DNA from: Mangifera indica | Lineage: Eukaryota; Streptophyta; Magnoliopsida; Sapindales; Anacardiaceae | Reading direction: 5' to 3' | Length of the DNA stretch: 64,000 nucleotides | Assembly: GCF_011075055.1 (NCBI RefSeq) | Contig: NC_058153.1 | Location: forward strand, 12,338,001 to 12,402,000 | Part shown: positions 24,501 to 36,891 of the stretch, in pieces | Layout: each line of letters starts with the position of its first letter | Position numbering within the stretch: position 1 is the first letter of the stretch | The notes under the pieces: generated by a model | The model's database searches: none | The model's input: only the letters and a program-made list of their open reading frames with translations | What the model was told of the DNA's origin: nothing | Position numbers and translations under genes: made by a program

Positions 24501-26506
24501 AAGATTCATCAACAATGGCGTCAAGACATAAAGATGGATCCCAGGTTTCTAAAAGTAAACCTTTGAAGCATGATGACAAAGCAAATGTCACTCATGAGAT
24601 GATAACATTTGTTAGTGTCCCAGACACAACACTAGCTTAAGAACTGACTGTCCCATTTAGACCTCAAACTGTGGATTCAACAGTGTTTTTTCACCACCAA
24701 CTCCACCTCTTATTCCAATTCAACCTTCTTCAACTTCTAGTGCCTTGAAAGCTCTTCCTCCATCACCACCTCAGCCACCTTCAATGTATACTACTGTCTC
24801 CCCTTCACCTGTTGCGAGTGTTTCATCAACCCTTCCCAAACCTTCATCCCTACCTCCTCCTCCAACACCACCTCTTAAAACTACACTCTCTAGTAGAACT
24901 CCAAAAACTTCAATTTCTACTTCTTCCCCTCTAGCCCTTGCAGTTGCTTCATCATTGACTACCTCACCTGCACCTCCTCCCACACTAGCTTTGAAGGGGA
25001 AATTAGAAATTGGAGTTAGACCTCTTTCACCCTCATGCGCTCCCCCTCCTCCTGTGCCACCTGTGAGGGAGAAATCTGACATCGGAACTGAAACAGTTTC
25101 ACCCCCACCTCTTCCTCCCATGCCACCTTTGAATGAAAAATCAAACATTGAAATTGTAACACGTCCGCCTCAAGTCCTATCACCTCCTCCTATGCCGCCA
25201 TTGAAGGAAATTTTAAACATTGGTGCTAGAACTTCTCCACCCTCACCGTTACCCACACCACCTCCTCCTATGCTACCAATGAAGGATAAATCAGACACTG
25301 AAGTTGGAACCCCACCCCCTCCCCCTCCTCCTCTTCTTGTGCCGCCTTTAAAGGAGAACTCTGCCATTAGAGTTGGACATCCTCCACCCCTGCCCCCACC
25401 TCCTCTTTACTGCTCCGGACAGCCTACTAATTCCACGGTTTCAAATCAAATTCCCCCACCACCCCCACCAGCTGCCATTTTGTCCTCAAATTCTCCTCCA
25501 ATCCACTCTGCTCCCCCTCCACCCGTTCCTTTTGGTAAGGGGGCATCAAAGATTTATCTTGCTTCCCACACTTCAGTCCCTCCACCACCGCTTCTCCTGC
25601 TGGTTCAAAGGGTTGATTGTCACGTACTGTGAATTTAAGGAATTAACAAACGAAGAAATTGAAACCCTTGCATTGGTTGAAGTTAACAAGAGTTGTTTCT
25701 GAAGTATATGGACTGAAGCAATAAAGTCTGGTGAAACTTCCAAGTGTGTTCTATTTGCTAAAGAAAACTTTTCTTATTTGATGAACTAAACTATTACTAT
25801 ACCTAAAATTTTATGAATTAATAGTTGCTTACCTCTTGATCTAAGGCTCAGATTGACATGTCAGAACTTGAGAATCTTTTCTCAGCTGCAATTGCAAATC
25901 GAAATTGCGGAAAACCAAGTACCCATAGTGCACGAGGTCCTAAATTAGATAAAGTGCAACTGGTAATTATTTTTAAACCTCAGCTTATATATGATACATA
26001 ATTAAGTTTGTTTCTTTTTTTGGAAGTTGTCTGCTTTAATATTCAACTTTTTGCCTTGAAATATTTGCTGTCAAGATCTTTTCTTAGAGATCATCTAAAG
26101 CAAACTTTTTTGAACATCATGTTCAAGGCATCTTAGTGTATGAATTCTCTTTTATACATCGTGTTGAGCAGTTTCAGCCCAAGAATAATGATTTTTCATA
26201 AAATTAGATTGCTTAAATTTTCTAATTCCAAAAAAAGTAATAATATTATAGATTTCATTATTTGGGTGATCATGCAACTATTAAGGAAAGCAAGTCATCT
26301 CTTATATCCTAGGACATGAATTGCTATTTTATTGGCTTCTCTTTTGTATCTTGTTCTCTAAAAATTTAATTCTAAATGAACTTGAATTTGTAGTTAATTT
26401 TCCTCTTCTTGAATAATGTTGTTATTTCTTATAGATTGATCTTCAATGAGCAAATAAGTGTGAAATCATGCTCTCAAAGGTCAAAGTGCCATTGAATGAC
26501 TTGATG
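20988..26506 (+). pseudogene. Class II formin pseudogene, downstream copy with FH1 and start of FH2
   Basis: Exon 1 is 20988-21060 (MALLQRLFYRKPPDGLLEIS). Exon 2 starts at 22143 and has the same in-frame TGA after VDQL as the upstream copy, a frameshift near 22625 and a donor changed from GT to TT near 22848. The late exon (from 24150) has lost the segment matching SRVHEIFSRVHWLD of the upstream copy. It continues past 24500 with a stop near 24640 and a frameshift into the FH1 region, a proline-rich run with short spacers such as MPPLKEI (24690-25560). FH2 begins at 25662 (LKPLHWLKLTR, then shifted to SIWTEAIKSGETSK). Two further FH2 exons are visible: about 25850-25962 (IDMSELENLFSAAIANR) and 26435-26506 (IDLQ, stop, ANKCEIMLSKVKVPLNDLM). 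The rest of FH2, including its core, is missing. Confidence 0.92.
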
Positions 26507-26529
26507 GTAAGATGATTTATAGTGCTTTT

Positions 26530-26625
26530 CACCTGTTACCATGTGGTTCACTGAAAATATTATAATAAATTTCCATCACCTGTTACCATGTGTGGTTCAC
26601 TGAAAACATTATAATAAATTTCCAT
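26530..26625. repeat. 47-bp tandem duplication just after the last formin exon
   Basis: CACCTGTTACCATG begins at 26530 and again at 26577. The second unit has a 2-bp insertion (GTGTGG for GTGG). It sits in what was an intron of the formin gene. Confidence 0.85.
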
Positions 26626-27783
26626 TACACTGCAACTTCAATATAGTCATAGCCCAATTTAACAAGCCTTATTCCAAGACCATGACGCTTAACCATGAAC
26701 AGCTAGGTTTTCAATAGGCTATACTTGTGCATGAATATCCTATCAGAATTTAAACACTACCATTGGGCCTTCACCTATAAGTTTAACCTTTTTATGTCAA
26801 GCTGTTATTTGCATTATATTAGAGCCAAGTTAACCAAGTGTGGCACACAAGAAGGGGCATGTCAAAGCTTGCATACTTCTGTTAGACATTTTACTTATCA
26901 ACTTAAGCCTTTTTGGTAAATGTTTCCTTACTTTTATTATGAAATATCTATTTCTTCATGTCCTAGTAAAAATATGTCTTTTGCCCTGTCCTTTTTAGCT
27001 ATTTCAAATAGAGTTGTTCTATTTAGGGGTAATACTAGATCCAGATGGATTGGATGATTAAATTAAGTTCCTTGCAAACCAAATTGCTTTGGTTTAGAAA
27101 AATTGGAAACCCAGGTCTTTTTGATATGGTTGTCCGATGGCTATAATCTTAACCATATATCCTTGTGTCATCATCCTTGACCCTCAAGAGACAATGGAAA
27201 AAAGAAAAATCATTCTAGCATGTCATCTTCTCAATACAAAACATAATCCCAATGCATTTTACTTTACAACTTATTCTCGTAAATTTCCTTATACGAAGAC
27301 ATGATATAATAGAAAATATTTTCTCATCTGTTATTTTTTGTGACTTTCTTGAACATTTACAACTTTTAAAACATTGACCTTCTTGAATATTTTCTTATCT
27401 GTTATTTTCTCATTTGATTGGGGTTATGTTAGATAGGGTTTAAATTGGAACTTATTGCATTTACCCTGCTCAACGTTTTATGCATCAAAATTTTTTGTTG
27501 GGACATTCATGCTTAACTCTTTGTATATAAATTTCTATATTTAATTCAAATTTGAATTCTTATTATTTGGATTTTCTTAAATAGTTAGTATCAACTTGAG
27601 TGATTATATACACCCCAAATAATATCCTAAAATTCACATCCCAAATGATGTCATCCTATTTGACATTGCCATGTCATTCCCCACCTCACCCATTTAGTTT
27701 CATGTCACCACCACATAGGATTACACATCATTTGTGATGGGAAATTTGAGGTTACTTTGGGGATGTGTAGTATCACTGGTCAT
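26626..27783. other. Region 3' of the formin pseudogene, nothing recognisable
   Basis: Expected position of the remaining formin FH2 exons, but none can be read in any frame. The only long frame (26725-26919, plus) shows no family resemblance. The formin relic therefore ends at 26506. Confidence 0.5.
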
Positions 27784-28170
27784 TGTTAGGAACCCAACAT
27801 TGTTCCAATTCTCAACCATATTAACAAACAAAAACAGAGATGATAGTTTGCAATATAAGTTGAATGTTAGCTGGGTTTACAAGAATAACAATTCTCTTTC
27901 CTATACACAAATAAGAAAGCAATAATACTCACACTTGCAATTATTCGAGAAACCGAAATTGCTCCATGAATTTCCTAGCTTTTGAGAGGCTAGACACTCT
28001 CCCTAATTCACCACAAGAGTTGTGAAAGTTGAGAAGATTGCCACGGAAGCAGGCAGGGGAACCGAGGTTGTAACTGCAAGCAACCTCAAAAATTCGTTAG
28101 TTTACTTTATATTAAAGATGTATAACTTGGAGGAAAATAAGCCACAAAGGCTTCATCTTGGTATCATAAA
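27784..28170 (+). mobile_element. Probable LTR with primer binding site
   Basis: 27784-28155 (372 bp) begins TGTTAGGAACCCAACA and ends CTTCA. Three bases later comes TGGTATCATAAA (28159), close to the TGGTATCAGAGC primer binding site of many plant copia elements. No gag or pol was found downstream, where repeat modules resume, so this would be a 5' LTR remnant. The second LTR was not found, so the call rests on end motifs only. Confidence 0.45.
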
Positions 28171-28599
28171 AAAGCTATCGTAAACCCCAACTAATATTTT
28201 GGTATTCATTATAGGTTTATATAGTCGAACTCTTTTATATATTGGCCTAACATAGTATTATAAAAGAGTCCTTAGCAGTGCTTGACAAGACATAAAAGGC
28301 TTGAATTGAAGCTCATGTTCTTTTCATGAAGTTTTCCTTCACACTTTATATCCATTAGTATTATTATATGTATAAATAAATTATATAAATTTATAAATAT
28401 AAACTGATGTTATAACATTTAATGAAGTAATTCTAAAATAAAAGAAAAAGTAAATTATTTAATAAAATTTTGGAGATATAATGTTATTTAGCTTGAGAGA
28501 TTTGTTTGTCTTTTCAATAATTTTTCTTAATTTAAATAATGCGGTCAACTTTTTAGCAAGGTTATTTAGTCAGCAAGAGTGTGCTTTTTATTGCATTCC

Positions 28600-31196
28600 T
28601 TAACTGTATGCTTATATGATAAGCATATTTTTTTTAATTTTTTGTGGCAATTTATAAATAAGATCGTTCGATTCAATATGGAGTCAATAAACTCGAAATT
28701 TTTAGCAATGAGAAAAACAAAAGATTAGAAAATAGCTATTGAAAATAACAATTCAAAGTTTAAGGTCTAGCGCCTATAAAGGTTTTAAAATTTGAGATTG
28801 ACAAAGACATATTATAGGAGGAGGTCAAGCCCTGTTGTTCAATTTTATCAAATCGATTAGCTTATAGTTCTCTATCTAATTATTCGAATCAATAATATGT
28901 TACTGATTAGTATTTACATAATATAATTTTATATATCTAACAACATCAATAAGGAAGTATCCTCTTATTTTTTCAATTATTTTCTAAAATAAAATTGATA
29001 ATGAAAAATAAAATGGATTAAAAATGTTTATATAATTGATATGGGTGGATTACTTGTATTTGAAGAGATGTCACCTGATTATCAATGAAATATGTCTTAA
29101 ATATAATTTAAAAAATAAAGGTAATATTTTTACTTTGAAAATAAAATTGTGAAAAAGCAATTTTCAAATTCTATTTAGAAGATGCAATATGATATTTTCT
29201 TCATAAACTTACACAGTGTCCCTATAGATTTTTTTTATGATTATTATTAAGGAAAATATTTTTATTTTTTAATAGTTGGTGAAAACAGATTATATTGAGT
29301 AATGGTTGTTCAATTCAACAATATACTGTAATTGAAAGATTTTCCAATTGGCAATAATTTTTTTGGCAAGATTTTAAAAAATAAAAAAAGAAAAAGGAGA
29401 AAGAATAGTAATTGAAAGAAAATCATGCCTAGAAAATGTACCAACTTCCATTTTAAAGCAATAAAGAGTACAAAATATGAACTTTCCAACAGGATGCATA
29501 GTTAGGTTAAGGAAAGTTTTAAAAAACAAACTTATTAATGATGACGGATAGAATGCTCATTTCTCATGGCAGAGTCACTGCATACTACAGGTGAAGTGAA
29601 TAGATATAGTAAAATAAAAAAATAAAAACAAAAGAATTAAACGTCTAAATGAGAAGAAAAATAGTAATGATAATCCCATGTATAATTCAAGTAAAATAAA
29701 AGAATAAGAATCAAAGAATTGAGAGTCTAAATGAGAAGAAAAGTACTAATGATAACCCCATATATAATTCAGGCAACTAGCTAGATTTGATAATAAATAT
29801 TCTTAAATATGAGATGAATTTATAGGCAGACTATAGCAGGTATACTGTCAATATTATTGACTCAAATTCTAAAAAATATTTAAGTTTCATGAGGTGAATT
29901 TGTACTGAAAGCTATGAGTACTTGTATATCAATATTAAAATGTTGTCCCTTAACTTTTCCACATATTTCAATTTATATACTTTCAAAACCATATGCGCAA
30001 AAATTCATAAATAAGACAAATATAATCAATATTGAGTCAACAAACTTGAAATTTTGAGCAATGAGGACAAGAAAAGATTAGAAATTAACAAGTGATTTAA
30101 AATAATAATTCAAAGTTTATACTTTAATATATAACTCCTATAAAGGTTTGGAAATATAATCACTGTAAGACTGGAAATTTTTTTCAAATTGATGAGATCA
30201 TAATTCTTCAACTAATTATTTAAATCAATAATAAGTGACTAATTTGTAATTACAATTTCAGGCTAACTAATTGAATGTCTTTTAGAACACAGTTAGCTAA
30301 TTACAAATATGCTCATAAAATATAGCACTAATTCCAATATATATATATATAAAATTTTAAATATCTAACAGCATTAAGGAAGCATCTTGTATCAATTTTC
30401 AAATCATTTTTTAAAATAAAAATTGATAATAAAAAATAATTGGCTGAAAAAAGTTATATAATTTATATGGGTGGATTATTTGCTTTAGAAAAGATTATAC
30501 TTGGAAAACAAGATGGTGGAACATTCATTTTCAAATTATATTTAGAGGATGCAATATGGCATTTGTCTTTTAACAAATTTACACATCGGCCAAGAGACTT
30601 GTATCCACCTAAGGTATAGTGAAATCATAAAATCTCACCCCTTTAATTTTGAAAAGCCCAAACACTTATCCATAACTCAAGTTTTGTTAAAAATCTCAGT
30701 TAATATTAAAGATAAAACCGTTATTTATTAAAAAAATAAAATATAGATGGGCATCCTTATTATTATTTTCAATAGTTGTTGAAAAAGGATTATATTGTGT
30801 AAATTAAAGAAATGGGCATCCTTGTAAGACTCTTCCAACTACACAAATCTTGCTCAATGGTTGTTGAGATGGTAGAGCCTTTTGGCATTCCATATTTTAA
30901 CTCACAATGAAATCTGTCTCTAAATTAATTTAGGAGTATTTCATATAATTTTAGAAAGAAATTAGTTTAAATTTTAGATATTTATAAATATCCTGCATAT
31001 ATAGAAACTTTAGAAATCTACATTGACTCAAAAGTGTTTGAAACAAAGACAAAACATGCATGCAACATGCACAAACTTCCAATAAATGAAAAAGTTCAAT
31101 TTTTTTCATGAAAATGATACACTAGTTTAGACTCTAAATTAATTTAAAAAATTAATAAAATATAACTTTAATTAATACAACCAAGATCCTATGAAA
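28600..31196. repeat. Segmental duplicate block X, left copy
   Basis: Matches 52240-54620 in the same order and orientation. Shared landmarks are AACAAACTTATTAATGATGA (29522 and 53153), GCATACTACAGGTG (29580 and 53207) and a roughly 160-bp insert starting CCAAGAGACTT at the same site (30590 and 54045). It includes two module M copies with the TTTAGAAGATGCAA-type landmark (29166, 30533). No gene was seen; the 30549 frame is part of the repeat. Confidence 0.8.
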
Positions 31197-31198
31197 TC

Positions 31199-33654
31199 AA
31201 GGGCAGACCTGAGCCTTCTGAAGGTAGGCCCAAACCCACTCTCACATTAGAAAGTATAGAAGAAATATTAGTTTGACCCACCCTTAATTTGGGAGAAATT
31301 GAAGATAAATTATGTGGACCCATTCTTAATTCTAAATATGTTTGGGCCAAAAAAAAATTTAAAAACATGTTACTAGGGCCACTCTCAAATGGGTCTAAAA
31401 TTATAATTAAGAGATAAAATCGTCTTAATGCAAAAAAAAAAAAAAAAAAAAACTATAGACTTAGTGTAAAACTGAATTAGAGTATCACCCAAACATCACA
31501 TTTGTATGAAAAAACTCAAGGTACATGTTAGCTAAAATCAATAAAACTAATTTTAAAAATAGGATTTCTTCCTCCAAATCTTCAACTTGATTTTTGAAAT
31601 CATACCTAACCATTTCCTTTCCAAAAACAAGTTTTTAGTCTTTTCAAATGTTCAAATATTTAAATATACTATTCTAACATGATGTTTTGATTAGTACATA
31701 GCGAGGTGTATAGATCCTTAATCTAGAGGATTAAATTTTGATTTAATGATTGGATTTGGAGTTATAGAACTTAAAAATAGAAAAAACGGTGTTAAATTAA
31801 ATAATTGATATTAAAATATTTAATCTTTAAATATATTATTCTAACATGATGTTTTGATCCATACATAACACGATGTATGGATCTTTGATCTAGAGGATTA
31901 AGTTTTGATTTAACGATTGGATTTGGAGCTATAAAACTTGAAAATCGACAACTTATCTGATAAATTTAATCTATATTTTTATAAACCTTTATGCATTTTA
32001 CTTATATTAAAATTGTGATTGAACTCTAAATTTGTAAAATATTTTTATGGATTGTAACTAATATAAACACTTTTGATTATACTGGATTTAAGTCGATCAT
32101 TAGATCTCATAATGTTTTACTTATCTCTCTTTATATTCTTTTATATTATTTCTTTTACTTAAAGATTGATACTTTTTAATTTTTTAAGTTTTCACTAATT
32201 GATTGATAAAAATAGCAAAACCATGGAGATACGGTTGGATCCAAACCGAGTCAGCTTGGTCTTGAAAACTAGCTCGACTTAGTTCAATTTGGTGTGAATT
32301 CATTTAATTTGAATTTGTATAGAAATATTTGATTTGTTTTTTAAATCAAGTTAAACATGAGCTAGGAGGTGTTCAATTTGAGTTCAATTCAAATTTCTGG
32401 CTTGAATCGGTGATTCAAATTCATGGTTTGGTTAAATTTAAATTCATAGCTTGAATCATTGATTTGAATTAATGACTTGGTTTGTTATTATTTGAGTAAA
32501 ACGATGTCATTTTGCCAATGAGTCATAAGTTCAAATTATTAATTCGAGTCATAAATTTAAATCAAACTCAAATTGAATATTATCTAATCATTTTTTATAC
32601 AAACCAAACTTGAGCCACCATTAATATTGGTTTAACGAAATCAAGTGGAACTCAATCCGAACTATTTTTTATTCAAATTAAACTCTAATCAAAAGATATT
32701 TGGATTTGATTCGGTTCATACCCACCCCTACATCTTTGGTAAATTTTGATTTAACTATTAGATTCAAAGTTATAAAACTTGAATATTGACAACTTACCTA
32801 GTAAATTTAATCAATATTTTTGTAAACTTTTATGTATTTTAATTGTATTAGAATTGTGATTAAACTCTATATTTATGTGAAATATTTTTATGGATTGTGA
32901 CTAATATAAATACTTTTGATTATACTGGATTTAAGTCGATTATTAGATCCTATAATATTTTTTTTTGTCTCTCTTTATATTTCTTATATATTATTTCCTT
33001 TACTCAAAGATTGACACTTTTTTATTTTTTAAATTTTCACTACTTGATTAATAAATAATAGCAAAACCATGGAGATAAGGTTGGACCCAAACCAAGCCAA
33101 CACGACTTGGTTCAATTTGATATGAATTCATTCAATTTGAGTTTGTATAGAAAAATTTGACTCATTTTTTAAATCAAGCTAAACTCGAGCTAGGAGGTGT
33201 TCGGCTCGAGTTCAACTAGAATTTATTGCTTGAATTGATGATTCAAATTCATGGTTTGGTTAGATTCAAATTCATGGTTTGGTTAAGTTCAAATTCATAG
33301 CTTGAATTAGTGGTTTGAATTAATGACTCGGTTTGGCTAGAATTCATAGCTTAAATTGGATGGTTTGTTATTTTTTGAGTAAAACGATGTCATTTTACCA
33401 ATGACCTATAAATTAAAACCACTGATTCGAGCCATAAATTTAAATCAAACTCAAATTGAATATTATCTAATCATTTTTTATTCAAATTGAACTTGAGTCA
33501 CCTTTAATAGTGGTTCGACGAAATCGATTGAAACTCAATCCAAACTATTTTTTATTCAAATCGAACTTGAGTTAAAAGATGTTCGAATTTAATTTGGTTC
33601 ATAGCCCCCCCCCCCCAAAAAAAAAAAAAAACAAAAGTCCTGAGTCTACCACTG
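31199..33654. mobile_element. Candidate non-autonomous DNA transposon (family E), largest copy
   Basis: The right end, read on the minus strand, is CAGTGGTAGACTCAGGACTT followed by poly-T and poly-G. That resembles the CAGTGGCGGA-CCAGGA type of terminus common in plant non-autonomous DNA transposons. The left end GGGCAGACCTGAGCCTTCTG is an imperfect inverted match. The interior has an 840-bp direct duplication (about 31950-32730 and 32790-33605) made of alternating Asn/Lys-poor AT text with repeated GGTTTG/TTCGAAT motifs, and no transposase. Shorter relatives lie at 47067-49030 and 54624-55838. Target duplications were not established. Confidence 0.5.
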
Positions 33655-33728
33655 GGGACATGCTTGGCTGAAAGACACCAGGGGTTCACAACAATTGAAT
33701 ATTACAATATTCTAGGTCATAAACAAGA

Positions 33729-34032
<304 letters not shown>

Positions 34033-34776
34033 TTCAGGTCTTAAAGAAAGCTCACATTGTAAGAAAAAATATGTTGTCGAACTACTCCAAAGTATATGGG
34101 CTTGCATTCATTAATATATTTTATATATATTTTTTCAATAAAATCATTGAGGTATTTCATGAAATTGTTTTCCTTTAATCACATGTATAAGAATCTTTAT
34201 TACATACGTGACACCTCATCTTAATAAATTACTCCTAGGGGTATGATATGGAGGTGGGTTGTTACATAAGTGAAGAGAGAAGAATTAATAGCCAAAATAT
34301 TGATATATATAAAATTTGATACCTCTACATGTTGATATGGCATTTTGTAATTGAGTCAAGCCTGCCCATCTGTTCTGTTACTTGATTAAATTAAACCGTG
34401 TTTATGACCAGATACCAAGGCCAAACTAATCATTTGTCATCACAATTGCTGCAATATGAAAGAATTAGGACAGTAAAGGGAAAGCATCGGCCATTTATCC
34501 TGGTTTATTCAAAATAGGACTACATCAAAGACTCGATATTACTTCCTGTCCCTTATATGCTAATAAATTATTATAGTACTCATATAAAAGAATAAAGTAT
34601 TTATATACAAAGATTCTTATCCCAAATACAAACTCTACTAAGATTCAGAAATTCCAAAACAACTCTTCATTGGTTAAACCCAAACAGCTTACTAGCTAAG
34701 AGTGTTGCCCCCTGCACCCCTACCCACTTACAGAGGAGTAGAGCTCACTAACCCGGCGGCAAGACCCTGCATACTA
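34033..34776. other. 3' flank of the GH18 receptor kinase
   Basis: Contains the 3' UTR side of the minus-strand kinase. No second gene, repeat landmark or transposon end was recognised. Confidence 0.5.
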
Positions 34777-36352
34777 TCATCTACCTACAGCTTCTGAAAT
34801 GGTTACGTCATTGAATGTCACTATAGTTTCTCTATCTTCATCAGCTTGTTTCGAGAAAGCCGGCTTCTTCGGAGTCATTATATTTAAGGTTTCATTTTTA
34901 ATCATAGAGGAAACTTCCAACATAGATGGTCTATCATTTGGATATTCCTGGACACACAATAGAGCTATTTGCAAACACTTTATTAAGTTACACAAGAAAT
35001 TTGTATCATCTAAAGATGGATCCATAAACTCCATGCCTTTTTCTTCTTTCCAGAGATTATAAGCCTAAAATCAATTGTCAAACACCAATTATCAGTTAAT
35101 TCAAATGCCAAATTTTGAACTAATTAACTACCGTCCTCACTAATTGTTAAGAAGAAACTTACATGGTCTAGCAGGCTTAAGTTTTCTTCAGGACCGTAGA
35201 GAGCAGAAACCTTGTTTCCACTAATTATTTGTAGAAGTAAAACCCCAAAACTGTACACATCCAATTTCGTAGAGTATATGCCTCTTTTAACGTATTCAGG
35301 AGGAACATACCCACTGCATTGGACAACACAAGCTCTGAGTACATAAGATATATGTGCCATAAGAGGAAATATATAAACTTATCATACCATAAGAGGAAAT
35401 ATATAGACTTATCATACCATAAGAGGAAATACATGTACTTACTATGTCCCAACAACTCTTCTAGTGTTTGCTTCAAATTCATCTTTTGCAAATATTCTGG
35501 CCATACCAAAATCTGATATTTTCGGCTTCATATTTTCATCTAATAAAACATTACTGGTTTTCAAGTCTCTGTGAATGATAGTAAACCTTGAGTATTCCTG
35601 CACATACAAAAGTCCCTGAATAATCCCTTCAATGATTTGAACACGTTTTCTCCAATCCAAAATAGACCTTCTAATGGGATCTGCATCAAATTAAGTTGTC
35701 AACAATCAGAGAAAAGCATGAAAATGTATGTACAAAAAATACAGCAAAGAATTTACAGTACCAAAAAGGTAATAGTCCAAGCTTTTATTTGGCATGTACT
35801 CATAGATCAACATTTGTTCTTGTCTGTCAGTACAAAATCCCAAAAGTCTTACAAGATTTACATGTTGGAGCTTCGCTGTAAGCATAACCTCATTCCTGAA
35901 CTCCTCATATCCTTGTGTGGATGTTTTCGAAAGCTTCTTCACTGCAACTTCCTGTCCATTAGGCAGCAAAGCCTGGCCCAAAAGAAATTGTGTTCCCAAT
36001 CAATCAGGGAGACCAAATTGCAACAGAATAAATGGTTTAATTAATAGAAAGGTAATTACCTTGTAAACAGGACCATATCCACCTTCACCCAGCTTATTTT
36101 CAAATGAAAATCTGGCTGTAGCCGCTTCAATTTCATGAAAACCATAAGTTATCAGATTATGAGCATTTCTGTTAAAATCCCCAGTTGCAGATGGGTCATT
36201 TAATTTCTTCTTTGATCCTTCTGATTTGAGCTCTCTTTGCCAGAAGTAATATATCAAGAAACAGCCTAGAAGCAGAATAGCAGCGGCAGTTGTAGACAAA
36301 ACAGTTGCCAATAGCCGCCACTTTTTTCCTCCATTCTTATTACTCTCTTGAG
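34777..36352 (-). CDS. Transmembrane and Ser/Thr kinase half of a CHRK1-like receptor kinase
   Basis: Exons on the minus strand: 36352-36060, 35972-35762, 35680-35443, 35313-35163 and 35064-34777. All junctions are GT-AG and phases fit, giving 393 aa. Order: a short juxtamembrane start ([13 protein letters not shown]); a membrane segment with basic residues before it; glycine loop [14 protein letters not shown] with the ATP-binding Lys; [10 protein letters not shown] (RD-type catalytic loop); [18 protein letters not shown] in place of [12 protein letters not shown]; and a tail ending [12 protein letters not shown]. All core kinase residues are present, so it looks catalytically competent. The family pairs this S-domain/DUF26-like kinase type with a GH18 ectodomain, as in tobacco CHRK1. 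Here the ectodomain exon upstream is out of frame with this half (see 36852-37747), so the kinase is translated only if another start is used. Met-encoding ATG at 36389 lies in intron-side sequence and could serve in an alternative transcript. Confidence 0.9.
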
Positions 36353-36827
36353 CTGAAAAATGTTTCCCTATATTAACTAGAGTTCTCATGAAAGATCTTA
36401 ATCCAAATCATTGTAAATCAGTTAAATCTTATACAGGCCAGTGCAAAATTTGGCGTATGTCAGTACACCTGGTCTACTTGCTCTATTAATATTATTGGTG
36501 TTCCCTGTCTTGTGAACTATATAACAATATTTTTAGATCCAGACCGGTCAAAGAATCAGTAGGACCGGTGATATTAGTATGACGATCAAATTAGTTTGAC
36601 CAGATGGTTGAACCAGGGTTCTATGCAATTCAACCGGCTCAACCCCCAGCCAACAATCATTACCTGGACCAGATTTGGCACCTTATGAAGAGCTAAATCA
36701 TAGTTTTGTCTCATGTGTCAGCCATGGTACTAATGATAATATAAACCAATTTTGTTCTTTATACTTGAGCATGTTGATTTGGTTTTAAGAATACTATGTG
36801 CATAGAAATAATCAAATAGATCTCATG

Positions 36828-36891
36828 GAGAATTAAGCTTTGATCTCTTACCTGCAGCTTGAGAAAGTATCCAGCTTGAGAATTAAGCTTT
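36828..36891. repeat. 14-bp direct repeat at the ectodomain deletion junction
   Basis: GAGAATTAAGCTTT occurs at 36828-36841 (intron) and at 36878-36891 (exon), 50 bp apart. In the exon copy it sits exactly between sequence encoding GPAI and sequence that, in another frame, encodes SWILSQAA. It therefore looks like filler DNA copied from the nearby intron during repair of the break that deleted the GH18 C-terminus. Confidence 0.75.

Noticed and set aside
24771..25367. Minus-strand glycine-rich frames opposite the formin FH1 region
   Set aside because: Antisense shadow of the proline-rich coding strand; no splice sites or independent signals.
26507..27783. Remaining FH2 exons of the formin
   Set aside because: Looked for conserved FH2 core motifs after 26506 in all plus frames and found none.
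34799..35062. Plus-strand open frames across the receptor-kinase exons (34799, 35319, 35637)
   Set aside because: Antisense shadows of kinase exons whose minus-strand reading has all catalytic motifs.
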